Shown one piece after another: positions 37,497 to 45,463 of a DNA stretch of 49,499 nt (its first letter is position 1; every line of letters starts with the position of its first letter). The stretch is taken from the NCBI RefSeq assembly GCF_000828085.3, contig NZ_JXCA02000022.1, forward strand, positions 69,192 to 118,690. The letters are read 5' to 3'. Made by a program: the position numbers and the translations under genes. This stretch comes from Scytonema tolypothrichoides VB-61278 (GTDB taxonomy: Bacteria > Cyanobacteriota > Cyanobacteriia > Cyanobacteriales > Nostocaceae). The notes beneath the pieces are model-generated. The model was not told the origin of the DNA, ran no database searches, and was given only the letters and a program-made list of their open reading frames with translations.

Positions 37497-38456
37497 ATGC
37501 GAATAGTAGCCCTTGTCCCTGGCGGAATTGGCGACCAAATTCTCTTTTTTCCGACCTTAGATAACCTGAAGCACTATTACCCCAATGCTCAGGTGGATGT
37601 TGTTGTGGAACCCCGTTCAAAGACTGCTTACCGGGTGAGTAAGTCAGTTAATGATGTACTGGCGTTTGACTACAAAGACCGTAACAGCATGGCAGATTGG
37701 GGCAACTTGGTAGGCACGATTCGCGATCGCGAATACGATGTTGCCATTGCCCTAGGGCAAAGTGCTTTAGTGGGTGTTTTGCTCTGGCTGACTGGAATCC
37801 CCACACGAATTGGCTACAAGAGCAAAGGATCTGTTTTTCTCACCAATTCTGTTCCTTTAAAAACAGAACAATATGCTGCTTGTATGTACCATGACTTGCT
37901 GCAAGGCTTGGGTATCAACTCCCCTTGTCCCGAGTTAGCAGTTAATGTACCAGTACCAGATATTGACTGGGCTAACAAGGAACAACAACGGCTGGGGATC
38001 AAGGAAACTGGCTACATTTTGATTCACGGCGGTTCTAGCGCACTTGCCAAGACAAAAGGTCTGGATAAAGTTTACCCTGTGGCAAATTGGCAGCAAATTA
38101 TTCAAGACTTTCAGGAAAAGCAGCCACAAATGCCCGTAGTGATTATCCAAGGACCAGAGGATGGAGAATTTGTCCGCAGTCTCAAACAGTCCGTACCCAA
38201 TATAAAAATCAGTTCTCCTGATGATATAGGCAAGTTAACAGCCATGATTGCTGGAGCAAATTTAATGCTGTGTACTGACAGCGCCCCCATGCACTTGAGT
38301 GTGGCGGTACAGACTTATACCATCGGCTTGTTTGGTCCAACAGACCCAGGAAAGTTACTGCCCAAGAGTGATAAATTCCTCGCCATCAAATCCTCTACAG
38401 GTAAAATGGCAGATATTTCGCCTAAAACTGTGTTGGAGAAAATTTGGGGTGGGTAA
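37497..38456 (+). CDS. Glycosyltransferase family 9 (heptosyltransferase-like)
   Basis: 319 residues. GT9 pattern: N-terminal Rossmann start MRIVALVPGGIGDQILFFPTL, FDVVVEPRS-like middle, and C-terminal donor-site HGGSSALAKTKG, LCTDSAPMHLSVAV, GLFGPTDPGKLLP. Such enzymes transfer heptose or a related sugar from an ADP-sugar to lipopolysaccharide core or other glycans at the inner membrane. The stop overlaps the start of the HAD phosphatase gene, so the two are coupled. Acceptor unknown. Confidence 0.88.
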   Translation: MRIVALVPGGIGDQILFFPTLDNLKHYYPNAQVDVVVEPRSKTAYRVSKSVNDVLAFDYKDRNSMADWGNLVGTIRDREYDVAIALGQSALVGVLLWLTGIPTRIGYKSKGSVFLTNSVPLKTEQYAACMYHDLLQGLGINSPCPELAVNVPVPDIDWANKEQQRLGIKETGYILIHGGSSALAKTKGLDKVYPVANWQQIIQDFQEKQPQMPVVIIQGPEDGEFVRSLKQSVPNIKISSPDDIGKLTAMIAGANLMLCTDSAPMHLSVAVQTYTIGLFGPTDPGKLLPKSDKFLAIKSSTGKMADISPKTVLEKIWGG

Positions 38457-39030
38457 ACCTGCTGTATTCCTAGACCGCGATGGAGTATTAAATGTTGAGG
38501 CTGGCTACATTCACTCTGTAGAAGATTTACATTTAATTCCTGGAGTTGCCAAGTCTCTGCGTCAGCTGAATGACCGAGGTATTTTTTGCTGTCTGGTTTC
38601 AAATCAATCCGGACCTGCCAGAGGTTATTATCCAGACAGTCACGTACAAGCGTTACATCAGCGACTTTGCCGACTCTTGGCACAGGAGGCTGGAGCGAAA
38701 CTAGACGCATTGTATTATTGTCCCTACCTCAGCCCACCAGAAGGAGGACTAGACCCAGCGTACACCCGGTGGTCTACCTGGCGCAAACCAAATACAGGCA
38801 TGTTAGTTGCAGCAGCCTGGGAACATGATTTGGATCTCAAGCACAGTTTTATGGTAGGGGACAAAGCAACTGATGTGGATATGGCACACAATGCCGGCTG
38901 TGTGGGTATTTTGGTGCAAACAGGTTTTGGCGATCGCGTTTTGGCAGGTGATTACCAGCACCACACAATACCAGATTACGTCGCCAAAGACTTAGCTGTA
39001 GCTGTTGAATGGATTTTACAGCAGTTATAA
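38449..39030 (+). CDS. HAD-IIIA phosphatase, GmhB-like
   Basis: 194 residues from GTG 38449, overlapping the glycosyltransferase stop by eight bases. HAD motif I FLDRDGVLN (Asp9, Asp11), motif II LVSNQSG, and the Asp pair in MVGDKATDVDMA. Length and sequence match D,D-heptose 1,7-bisphosphate phosphatase, which fits the heptosyltransferase upstream. The zinc-loop cysteines of classical GmhB are largely missing (CPYLSPPEGG only), so it may be a relative with a different phosphosugar. Confidence 0.85.
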   Translation: MGKPAVFLDRDGVLNVEAGYIHSVEDLHLIPGVAKSLRQLNDRGIFCCLVSNQSGPARGYYPDSHVQALHQRLCRLLAQEAGAKLDALYYCPYLSPPEGGLDPAYTRWSTWRKPNTGMLVAAAWEHDLDLKHSFMVGDKATDVDMAHNAGCVGILVQTGFGDRVLAGDYQHHTIPDYVAKDLAVAVEWILQQL

Positions 39031-39044
39031 AAAAATACAAAAAT

Positions 39045-39135
39045 ACAAGCGCTACCGAGCTTCACTTCGGTACAGCTTGTTTCAAAAACTTTTGTTACTA
39101 TCTAAAATCCGTCTTTTAAAGGCGGATTTTAGCTT
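39045..39135 (+). terminator. Two hairpins after the HAD gene
   Basis: TACCGA/TTCGGTA lies within CAAGC...GCTTG (about 39047-39079), and a second perfect stem CTAAAATCCG (39102-39111) / CGGATTTTAG (39123-39132) follows. Confidence 0.6.
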
Positions 39136-39672
39136 ATTGACTTTCCTGACAAGTAAATAGCATTATTGTGTGCGTAATAGCTTGATATTTTCTTCTTTTG
39201 AAAAAAAATATTTTGCAAAAGGCTAGTAGAAATAAAATATTTTCGGTAGATTTTTGAAATAACAAATTTTTTGGGTAATCTACTACACATTCATCGTGTT
39301 TGGTCATTATTGTGCGTAAGTTGGAAGTTTAGCTTGGGTATAGCTTCTAGCCTAATTTCTGAAGGTAACACTGAGTGATTTTATCAAGAACTTCATAATG
39401 ACAAAGAAAATGAAAGAAATAACAAGATTTTAAATTTGTTACGAAACTAGTGAACTAGAATTAAAAATTTACGTTAGAACAAAGAATAGTGACCATTATG
39501 CAGCAAGCTCAGGATTCTCGGCTGCATGGCAACTATATTGTTGCCATTGTTATCAGGTGTGAATAGCTTACCGATAGATCTAGCGCGCCATATTATGTGT
39601 TCCTTAACTTCCCTCTTGCTGTTAGGCTGGTGCATCGAACAAGAATGTGACGAAATACACAAGGAAAAACAG
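39136..39672. other. AT-rich gene-poor stretch before an unknown gene
   Basis: Very AT-rich with no recognised gene or repeat. An in-frame TTG at 39526 would extend the next gene by 49 residues into this DNA, but that part lacks a ribosome site and protein-like composition. Confidence 0.4.
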
Positions 39673-40440
39673 ATGGCGATTCGATTACATGGCTTCATGA
39701 GCAGCGGAAAACGTTACATCCAAGTAGAAAACCAACCTCACCACATCACTGGGATTTTCAGAACGCTCATGCACTTTTCAAAAAATATGCATCACTGTAC
39801 GCTAAAAAATGCGGAAAATGCATATTGTAGGTATGAGGAAGATGGAACAATTACTTTCTATCAAGGTGAAAACTCTGAAGTCTCTGATTCAGTAGGAATT
39901 TGGACATATCTTGTCTATGAATGTCCAGAAGGTGAAGAAAAAGTTTTCCCTGATCCATCTATTGATACAAGTGTAAATTCTTTGAAACAATTGTTTGCTG
40001 GTTACAAAATTGTTCAAGTAACTGTAGACATCAAGGATTATCTCAAGTATCAATATATTCAAGATGAATATCTAGATGTTCAACTACCCTGTGATTGGAA
40101 CACTTCAGAGGGTAGAAAAATTGCCAATCTTCTTTTAGAAGAATTTAAGGCTTTTAAATCATCTACTATCTTTAATGAACGTGCTGGTCAAGAATACAGA
40201 AAAACCGTTTTAGACGGTTTTATCAAAGCTGCACAAGAAGTTTTGGAAAACGGTGGAACCGTTAGAGACTTTGAATCGGCTCAATATGATGTGCTAAGGA
40301 AGATTAGAATTGATGACATAGCAAATTTAATTCTTGAGTATAACGATTATCGCATCTGGCAAGCGGCATTACCCAGTAAATCAAAAGCAGTTGAATATGC
40401 TTTTAGTACAGCATTAAGACTGATATGCCGTATTAAGTAA
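39673..40440 (+). CDS. Protein of unknown family, 255 residues
   Basis: I place the start at ATG 39673 because AAGGA lies eight bases upstream. An earlier in-frame start codon (39526) is possible. No known domain: N-terminal part MAIRLHGFMSSGKRYIQVEN with a His-rich patch (HHITGIF, MHHC), an acidic middle (EEDGTITFYQGENSE, WTYLVYECPEGEE) and a helical C-terminus (ARAGQEYRKTVLDGFIKAAQ-like helix, IDDIANLILEYNDYRIWQ). No signal or membrane segment. AT-rich compared with neighbours. A MITE-like element begins at the base after its stop, so its 3' end may have been altered. Gene is plausible; function unknown. Confidence 0.6.
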   Translation: MAIRLHGFMSSGKRYIQVENQPHHITGIFRTLMHFSKNMHHCTLKNAENAYCRYEEDGTITFYQGENSEVSDSVGIWTYLVYECPEGEEKVFPDPSIDTSVNSLKQLFAGYKIVQVTVDIKDYLKYQYIQDEYLDVQLPCDWNTSEGRKIANLLLEEFKAFKSSTIFNERAGQEYRKTVLDGFIKAAQEVLENGGTVRDFESAQYDVLRKIRIDDIANLILEYNDYRIWQAALPSKSKAVEYAFSTALRLICRIK

Positions 40441-40782
40441 CTAAGTGGACAAAAGTGTTTCATGTGCGTTGCGAGTGTATGTCCGGCACCAGACCGCACG
40501 GTACAGGCGCTAGTCATGGCGTGAGCCATAGGTATAGCGAACCAATCGCAGAGGTTTGCGATTGATTGAGTCTGCCCAACGAAAAAGCCGTATCCGCAAA
40601 GCACACGCCCACAGAGCGAACAAAGTACAGGTTTCCCCTTCGGATCTGCGCTTTCCTATGAGCGCCAAATCCAGCACGAGGAAGACGTTGGTGCAGCACT
40701 GGCTGACTACGTTCCGTATGTTCGTAGCATGGTACACAAACGCAATTGCCTTGGTTACGATTATTTCTGTCCACTTACTTAG
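40441..40782. mobile_element. 342-bp MITE-like element
   Basis: Left end CTAAGTGGACAAAA (40441) and right end, read inverted, CTAAGTAAGTGGACAGAAA (to 40782) are imperfect terminal repeats differing by a four-base AAGT duplication. The interior is GC-richer than the flanks and contains a perfect hairpin CAATCGCA (40543-40550) / TGCGATTG (40557-40564). Open frames on both strands inside have no transposase signature. Non-autonomous element. Confidence 0.65.
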
Positions 40783-41233
40783 TTTTGAGCTAAAGCACTT
40801 ACAAATAATAGAATACCCAGCCGTCGTGGTTTACCGATCCTCAAAAAACCGCAGCAAAATCATCGGTTTTACTGAGATACATATGAAACGGCTGGGCATT
40901 TTATTTTTTGCATCTCCCTAAGGACTTATAGTTACTAGTAACTTAGTAATCCTATTTGATTTGTGAAAATTGGAAAACTTATATCTTGCACCAGGATCAA
41001 AAACCGGGTTTCTTGAGAATGATAACCCTTAAAAACCTTAATTTTCCGTTTAGAAACCCGGTTTTTTAGGTCTTGTTGAGAATAGTGCAAGATCTAAGAA
41101 AATTCAGATTCCCGACAACTTTGGCCAAGTCGAGAATCTTGTTGTTTACGTAAGCGCAAGCGGGCGCCGGAGGCGATAGCCATAGGCATACGCGAGTGCA
41201 TGCCCGTAGGGCTTATGATTTAGGATTGCTATA
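40783..41233. other. Gene-free stretch with three hairpin repeats
   Basis: No gene. It holds an inverted pair ACCCAGCCGT/ACGGCTGGGC around 40816-40900, a perfect 15-bp pair AAAAACCGGGTTTCT (40999-41013) / AGAAACCCGGTTTTT (41052-41066) flanked by ATCTTGCAC/GTGCAAGAT, and a dispersed GCGCCGGAGGCGATAGCC repeat near 41165. Confidence 0.6.
40999..41066. repeat. AAACCCGG-type inverted repeat with outer arms
   Basis: Perfect 15-bp arms at 40999-41013 and 41052-41066. Outer arms TATCTTGCAC (about 40982) and GTGCAAGAT (about 41086) extend the dyad. Confidence 0.7.
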
Positions 41234-41707
41234 CTAAAACATCTCAAACAAGGCATCATCTAACTCATAACCTAGAAGTTGTGCCATCGACTGGAGGCGA
41301 GATTTACTAGGAATGCCCTGCTGTTGTAACCAATCGTTTAAAGCAAATAGCTTGTGCATTAAAAAGATTTCTAAAGCTTCAGGATTATACTGAATACCTT
41401 CTTTGGTACTGAACTGGTGCGGTACAAGCATTGCTGCATAACGGGCAAATTCCCCGGTTTTCCAATCAAGTAAAAATGGTAACCAGGGATAGCGAGTATC
41501 TAGACGGATAAACCATAGGCGTACTTCTGGAATTTCTGAAAGTTCCCGTGGATCGCCTGGTTCGAGAGTATAGTCGATATCAAAATGGAGTTGCTGCTCG
41601 TAGGATGCGATCGCCCCCTCTTGCAGCAATTTTTCAATCTCTGTGACTACGGGGGACACATCCAAGGAGTTAATGCAGTCGGTGTTGAGTGTGATGGTGA
41701 TTGTCAT
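41234..41707 (-). CDS. crr6: Crr6-family NDH-1 maturation factor
   Basis: 157 residues. The core DPRELSEIPEVRLWFIRLD, YPWLPFLLDWKTGEFARYAAMLVPHQF and NPEALEIFLMHKLF are the Crr6/DUF1817 signature (CHLORORESPIRATORY REDUCTION 6), a soluble factor for NdhI assembly in the NDH-1 arm in plants and cyanobacteria. A link to ndhCKJ, 24 kb away, is functional, not positional. It is the last gene in a run of minus-strand genes, with 74 bp to the broken gene upstream, so it may be read from that operon or from its own promoter. Confidence 0.85.
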   Translation of the reverse strand: MTITITLNTDCINSLDVSPVVTEIEKLLQEGAIASYEQQLHFDIDYTLEPGDPRELSEIPEVRLWFIRLDTRYPWLPFLLDWKTGEFARYAAMLVPHQFSTKEGIQYNPEALEIFLMHKLFALNDWLQQQGIPSKSRLQSMAQLLGYELDDALFEMF

Positions 41708-41781
41708 CGAGTCAAAAAATAGCCTCGATGATTAATACTACTCTTTTCTGGTTCAAGCTAATCTCTCATCTTTAAACTTGA

Positions 41782-42438
41782 TTAACCAGTCATCCCTATC
41801 AGGTACGAAACCCAACGCCTGAAAATCTTGTACTCTCCGACAACCAATACGGTGATATTTTTTTTAGTAGGTGTCTTGTTGAAGTCAACCTGCTCTTCAG
41901 CAATCCTAAGATCCGGATTAACTTTCACCCCTTGGATCGCTGACTGTACATTTTTTGCGATTTCCTGAATTTTACGTATGTTGAGGAAATTAGTCTTTAA
42001 ATCAAAGGTTGGTGTTTTTTTGAGCAACTCGAGAATCCACGCACAGGTAGCCGGTCCACTCTCCTGTTCTACCTCACCCTGTTCCTTCGCTTCAATAGTA
42101 ATGATCGCGCTTTGTGTGCTGGTCAAAGGAAATGCAAGAATCTGATAGTTTCTGCCACCAACATCTTGAGCCTGAAAAACACGAAGTTTCTTGCTAAAGT
42201 TTGGGTGAGAAACACTGCCTGCATAAAGTGCATCTCGTGTCAGCTGAGCAATGGAACGAGTTACTGCCTGCTAATGGTCGCCTTTGTAGTTTCTTTTGAC
42301 AAAATTTTTAAAATCAGGCTGTTCTGGCAGCTGGGAAATAATTCTCTCAAGCCCTGCATTAGTCAGTTGCAAGGTGTCGTTATCCACTGTTGAGCCTTTC
42401 CACACCAATGAGCTTTTCTCTGTACTCATGGCATACAT
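41782..42438 (-). pseudogene. Unknown-family gene split by an in-frame TAG
   Basis: Reading from ATG 42438 (MYAMSTEKSSLVWKGSTVDN) gives about 55 codons, then TAG at 42271-42273 after RNYKGDH, and the same frame goes on QAVTRSIAQLTRDALYAG to the stop at 41782. The downstream part alone is 114 codons from a TTG. Total about 218 residues; no known domain. The sequence on both sides is protein-like (DTLQLTNAGLERIISQLPEQ; NFSKKLRVFQAQDVGGRNYQ), so the TAG most likely interrupts a real gene (CAG or TGG origin). It is the last member of the acidic-repeat operon. A GAGAGG ribosome site precedes the ATG. Confidence 0.6.
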
Positions 42439-42473
42439 AAAAATTTATCCTCTCATGTCAAGTTTGCTAATAA

Positions 42474-42526
42474 GTAATGGGTAATAGGTCATAGCAACTC
42501 ATTACCAATTACCGATTACCCATTAC
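42474..42526. repeat. GTAATGGGTAAT inverted repeat
   Basis: GTAATGGGTAAT (42474-42485) and ATTACCCATTAC (42515-42526) are perfect inverted copies; the right arm covers the stop codon of the next gene. It belongs to the GGTAATNGGTAAT dispersed family and may have inserted into the operon. Confidence 0.7.
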
Positions 42527-43647
42527 CCTTCTCCCGCACTCCTCAACCCTCTATGACCATTCTGATCTGAATTAAAAGCTACAACCCGTTGCGTATGACC
42601 ACGGAACGCAATACCCAAAGTCTCGGCACTGGTGAGCCATTCTTCCACAACATCAGCAATTTCACGTAGTAAAGCTTCAAACTCAGCACGAGAAGTATTG
42701 AGGACGTATTTCTGAGCTAACCAACGGATAACACTTCTACCTGCAACCGCCATCCGGTGACGCTGGGACGCATCAACATTTTCATTGAAGTAGCGCAACA
42801 TGACTTCTTCAACGACATCCCAAGCATTGTCTGCACCAAAGAGTTTTTTTACATCGTCTGCGCCAAGAATTTTGAAGGCTTCTTCCAAAAGTTGTAAGAC
42901 TTCAATCCGTAAAACATTGACGTGACCATAAGAAGCCCATTTCAAGTTATTTCGCAGATCCAAACCTGCTCGTCTTACCGTAGCAATGCTGCCAAAACTT
43001 GGATCGAAAGCCCGCTCTCGGATAACATCGGAAATACGTTTATCGCGCCAGAACTCAGCCACGTTGTTAGTAAACTGAGTGAACAAAGTATGAAATTGAG
43101 TGTTGGGTTTGGCACTCGGCGCTGGTTTGATTGTGGTGTAACCTAAGACACGACGGTAGGTTTGCATACGATCTTTTTGGGTGTAGCGCAAGACACTGCG
43201 GCGGTCAAAGCGATACAAACCATAGGCACCATCACCCGTTGATAATCTCACCGCACCAGCATTAAACAATTCTTGAAGTTTCTTAACGGCACGAAACACA
43301 CCTATCTTCTCATGCTGGTAGAGATAATAGAGGTCGGCGACTGCGAGAATTCGCTCTGATGCGACTTGCTCATCGTAATCCTCAACACCTTCAGGTAAGC
43401 GAGTTGCGTTGATTTTGGCAGCGGCTTCGTTACCAATACCAATTAATTCTGCTAAGCCTCCATCTGGTGGTGCTGGGGTTTGGGTTTGGGCGGCGATTAG
43501 CTGAGAAACCATAGTCTCAATTTGCTGAGTTAGGGCGTCCGCTAGCTGAGGATTTTGAATTAACTGAGGTGCGAGTTTATCTGTGAGAGTTTCCCTCAGC
43601 GCCGCAATGCGATCGTATAAATTTTGATTTTCTCCTGCTGTTGTCAT
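42523..43647 (-). CDS. Unknown-family protein in acidic-repeat operon, 374 residues
   Basis: No recognised domain. The first 50 residues are helical (LYDRIAALRETLTDKLAPQLIQNPQLADALTQQIETM), then a Pro-rich linker (QTQTPAPPDGG) and a mixed alpha/beta body with VADLYYLYQHEKIGVFRAVKKLQELF, RRSVLRYTQKDRMQTYRRVLGY and FWRDKRISDVIRERAFDPS. There is no signal peptide or membrane span. It lies 60 bp after the large beta-domain protein gene and 84 bp before the TAG-split gene, same strand. Cytosolic location and partnership with the operon products are inference from context. Confidence 0.75.
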   Translation of the reverse strand: MTTAGENQNLYDRIAALRETLTDKLAPQLIQNPQLADALTQQIETMVSQLIAAQTQTPAPPDGGLAELIGIGNEAAAKINATRLPEGVEDYDEQVASERILAVADLYYLYQHEKIGVFRAVKKLQELFNAGAVRLSTGDGAYGLYRFDRRSVLRYTQKDRMQTYRRVLGYTTIKPAPSAKPNTQFHTLFTQFTNNVAEFWRDKRISDVIRERAFDPSFGSIATVRRAGLDLRNNLKWASYGHVNVLRIEVLQLLEEAFKILGADDVKKLFGADNAWDVVEEVMLRYFNENVDASQRHRMAVAGRSVIRWLAQKYVLNTSRAEFEALLREIADVVEEWLTSAETLGIAFRGHTQRVVAFNSDQNGHRGLRSAGEG

Positions 43648-43707
43648 GATGAGTCTCCTGGTCCTACTAAGTAGGGCGACATTGCTGTTAATTTCTGCAA
43701 CTGCTGG

Positions 43708-45462
43708 CTATATGGAAGGAGTTATTCTCCGCATAGGTATTGTCGGATTAGAATTTGCAGCTGGAGATATTTGGTCGATATCATCCGGTTGATAGTTTGT
43801 TGGTGGTGGAATAATCTCAGCAGCCAGACGTTGAACCTGATATAACTGGAACGCTAAATCTCTAAGGGCACGCAAAACACCTTCTCGTCGAAAAGCAGTA
43901 TTACGCACGGGAGTGAAAGAAGCAGCTTGCACGAGAATCATCAATCTTTCAGCAGTTTCTGCTATTGCTTGGGCGATTCCTAATTTACCTCCTGCTTTAG
44001 CAAGTGTTGGACCCTCCTCTGCTCCAAAACGCCACGCCCACTTCAGCAAGCCTTCAACGCTCATAGGAGGCGTGAGTTTTGATAGCTCATCTTCCGGGTA
44101 TCCAGTCCCGTCAGGTAGGGGAAAAGCCACTGGTTTTCCATCTTTGCTAGTTCTCCTACCATAGTTTCTAGGGTTTTTTGGCTGATATTTTGCTAGCGTG
44201 AAGTTAATGAGGACAGCCTGTCTCTCAGCAGGACCAAGGAAGACCAGATCCATAATTCGGTAGACTTCTTGAACAGACTCCGCTACAACTGATAAAGCTT
44301 GGGACAATAGGACGAGTTGTGTACCCACGTAGGCTCCTCCTCCAGTATCTTGTACATAGGTGTTCCAGCTATCTCTTAGGGAAACAATGTAGTCGCGGAT
44401 AATCAGGAAATTGCCGTAATTTTGTTCTTCATCCACCGTGTTTATGTGACCACGACTTAGCCCAAAAACATCAGCTAAATTTTTCATCTGTCCACCAACA
44501 TTCTCCGAGGAGTTGGTATCTTCAACGCTACCAATCAGGAGTTGGAACAAGTTATCGACACGCTGGACACGGGGACCACCAGTTGTTCCCAATTCATCGA
44601 CTAACTCCATCAACTCGGTGCGAATAATTGCCCGCATTGCATCCATATTTTGTTGATCGGCAGCTGGGTCTAGAGGATATAGCTTATCCAGCAAGGGCAG
44701 TGCGTCATTTAGTGCAGCTTTAGCACGATGATAGAGACTAGCTTGGGCACCACTGACAGTACCACCAAGGTCGTTCTGCACAGCAGCGTAGGTGCGAGCA
44801 GTCCACACGTATTCGGTGCGTCCATTGGTTTGTTTTGGCGTGAAAGTTTGAGTCAGGGTACTGAGAAATGCGTTGGGATCGCTGTTGAGGTTTCGTCCCA
44901 ATACTTCTGTTAAAGCACTATCTACAATTTGCTGTAGCGATCCGCCTCTATTATCGACAGGAGTCAGTGAGGTTTGCGTACCTGTCCCGACAATTTGATT
45001 GGAAGTCGGCAAAATATCGTAAACAGTAACAGGTTGTTCCTGAAAATCTTGTCTGGTGCGCTTTTCAGTTGCCTCATCCTCAACGAATTCAATTTTGACG
45101 CTTTGGATTCTATAGTTACTTTCGCTCTCCTCCTCATTGAAAATAACAAATAGATCAAGGCTCACAGGCTTTGAGTTGTCTTTAGACGGCAGTTTAACAC
45201 TCTTTGGTGGTTTGGTAAAACCGATGCGTCGTCTGCCTTGATAAACATTGAAATAAAGATCGGGTGTCCGATCAAAATCTAGAAACTCCTGCCGGAAGTC
45301 ATCATCTGTAAACTCAAATTCAAAGAAGCCTGTAGAATCTGTCTTACCAGAACCAAGGCGATCATCAAATCTCTGGTCGTCGTCCCAAAGCTCGACCCGA
45401 AAGCCAGAAACATTGTTACTTCCGACAGTCGTCAACTGTCCGCGAATACGATAAGTTATCAT
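43708..45462 (-). CDS. Large protein with N-terminal transthyretin/CarboxypepD_reg-like domain
   Basis: 584 residues from ATG 45462, with GGAGATAAT just upstream; the frame is open further but overlaps the protease-like gene. Residues about 1-110 look like a beta-sandwich (ITYRIRGQLTTVG, GFRVELWDDDQRFDDRLGSG, STGFFEFEFTDDDF, PDLYFNVYQGRR), the pattern of transthyretin-like or carboxypeptidase regulatory domains. The remaining 470 residues are mainly helical with no known family (LYHRAKAALNDALPLLDKLY; LRALRDLAFQLYQVQRLA). ATG follows the previous stop by one base, so translation is coupled. No secretion signal. Confidence 0.8.
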   Translation of the reverse strand: MITYRIRGQLTTVGSNNVSGFRVELWDDDQRFDDRLGSGKTDSTGFFEFEFTDDDFRQEFLDFDRTPDLYFNVYQGRRRIGFTKPPKSVKLPSKDNSKPVSLDLFVIFNEEESESNYRIQSVKIEFVEDEATEKRTRQDFQEQPVTVYDILPTSNQIVGTGTQTSLTPVDNRGGSLQQIVDSALTEVLGRNLNSDPNAFLSTLTQTFTPKQTNGRTEYVWTARTYAAVQNDLGGTVSGAQASLYHRAKAALNDALPLLDKLYPLDPAADQQNMDAMRAIIRTELMELVDELGTTGGPRVQRVDNLFQLLIGSVEDTNSSENVGGQMKNLADVFGLSRGHINTVDEEQNYGNFLIIRDYIVSLRDSWNTYVQDTGGGAYVGTQLVLLSQALSVVAESVQEVYRIMDLVFLGPAERQAVLINFTLAKYQPKNPRNYGRRTSKDGKPVAFPLPDGTGYPEDELSKLTPPMSVEGLLKWAWRFGAEEGPTLAKAGGKLGIAQAIAETAERLMILVQAASFTPVRNTAFRREGVLRALRDLAFQLYQVQRLAAEIIPPPTNYQPDDIDQISPAANSNPTIPMRRITPSI

Positions 45463-45463
45463 A

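Noticed and set aside
40510-40921. Several overlapping open frames inside and beyond the MITE-like element (86, 75 and 121 codons)
   Set aside because: They lie in repeat DNA on both strands, share no transposase motifs, and extend across the element boundary.
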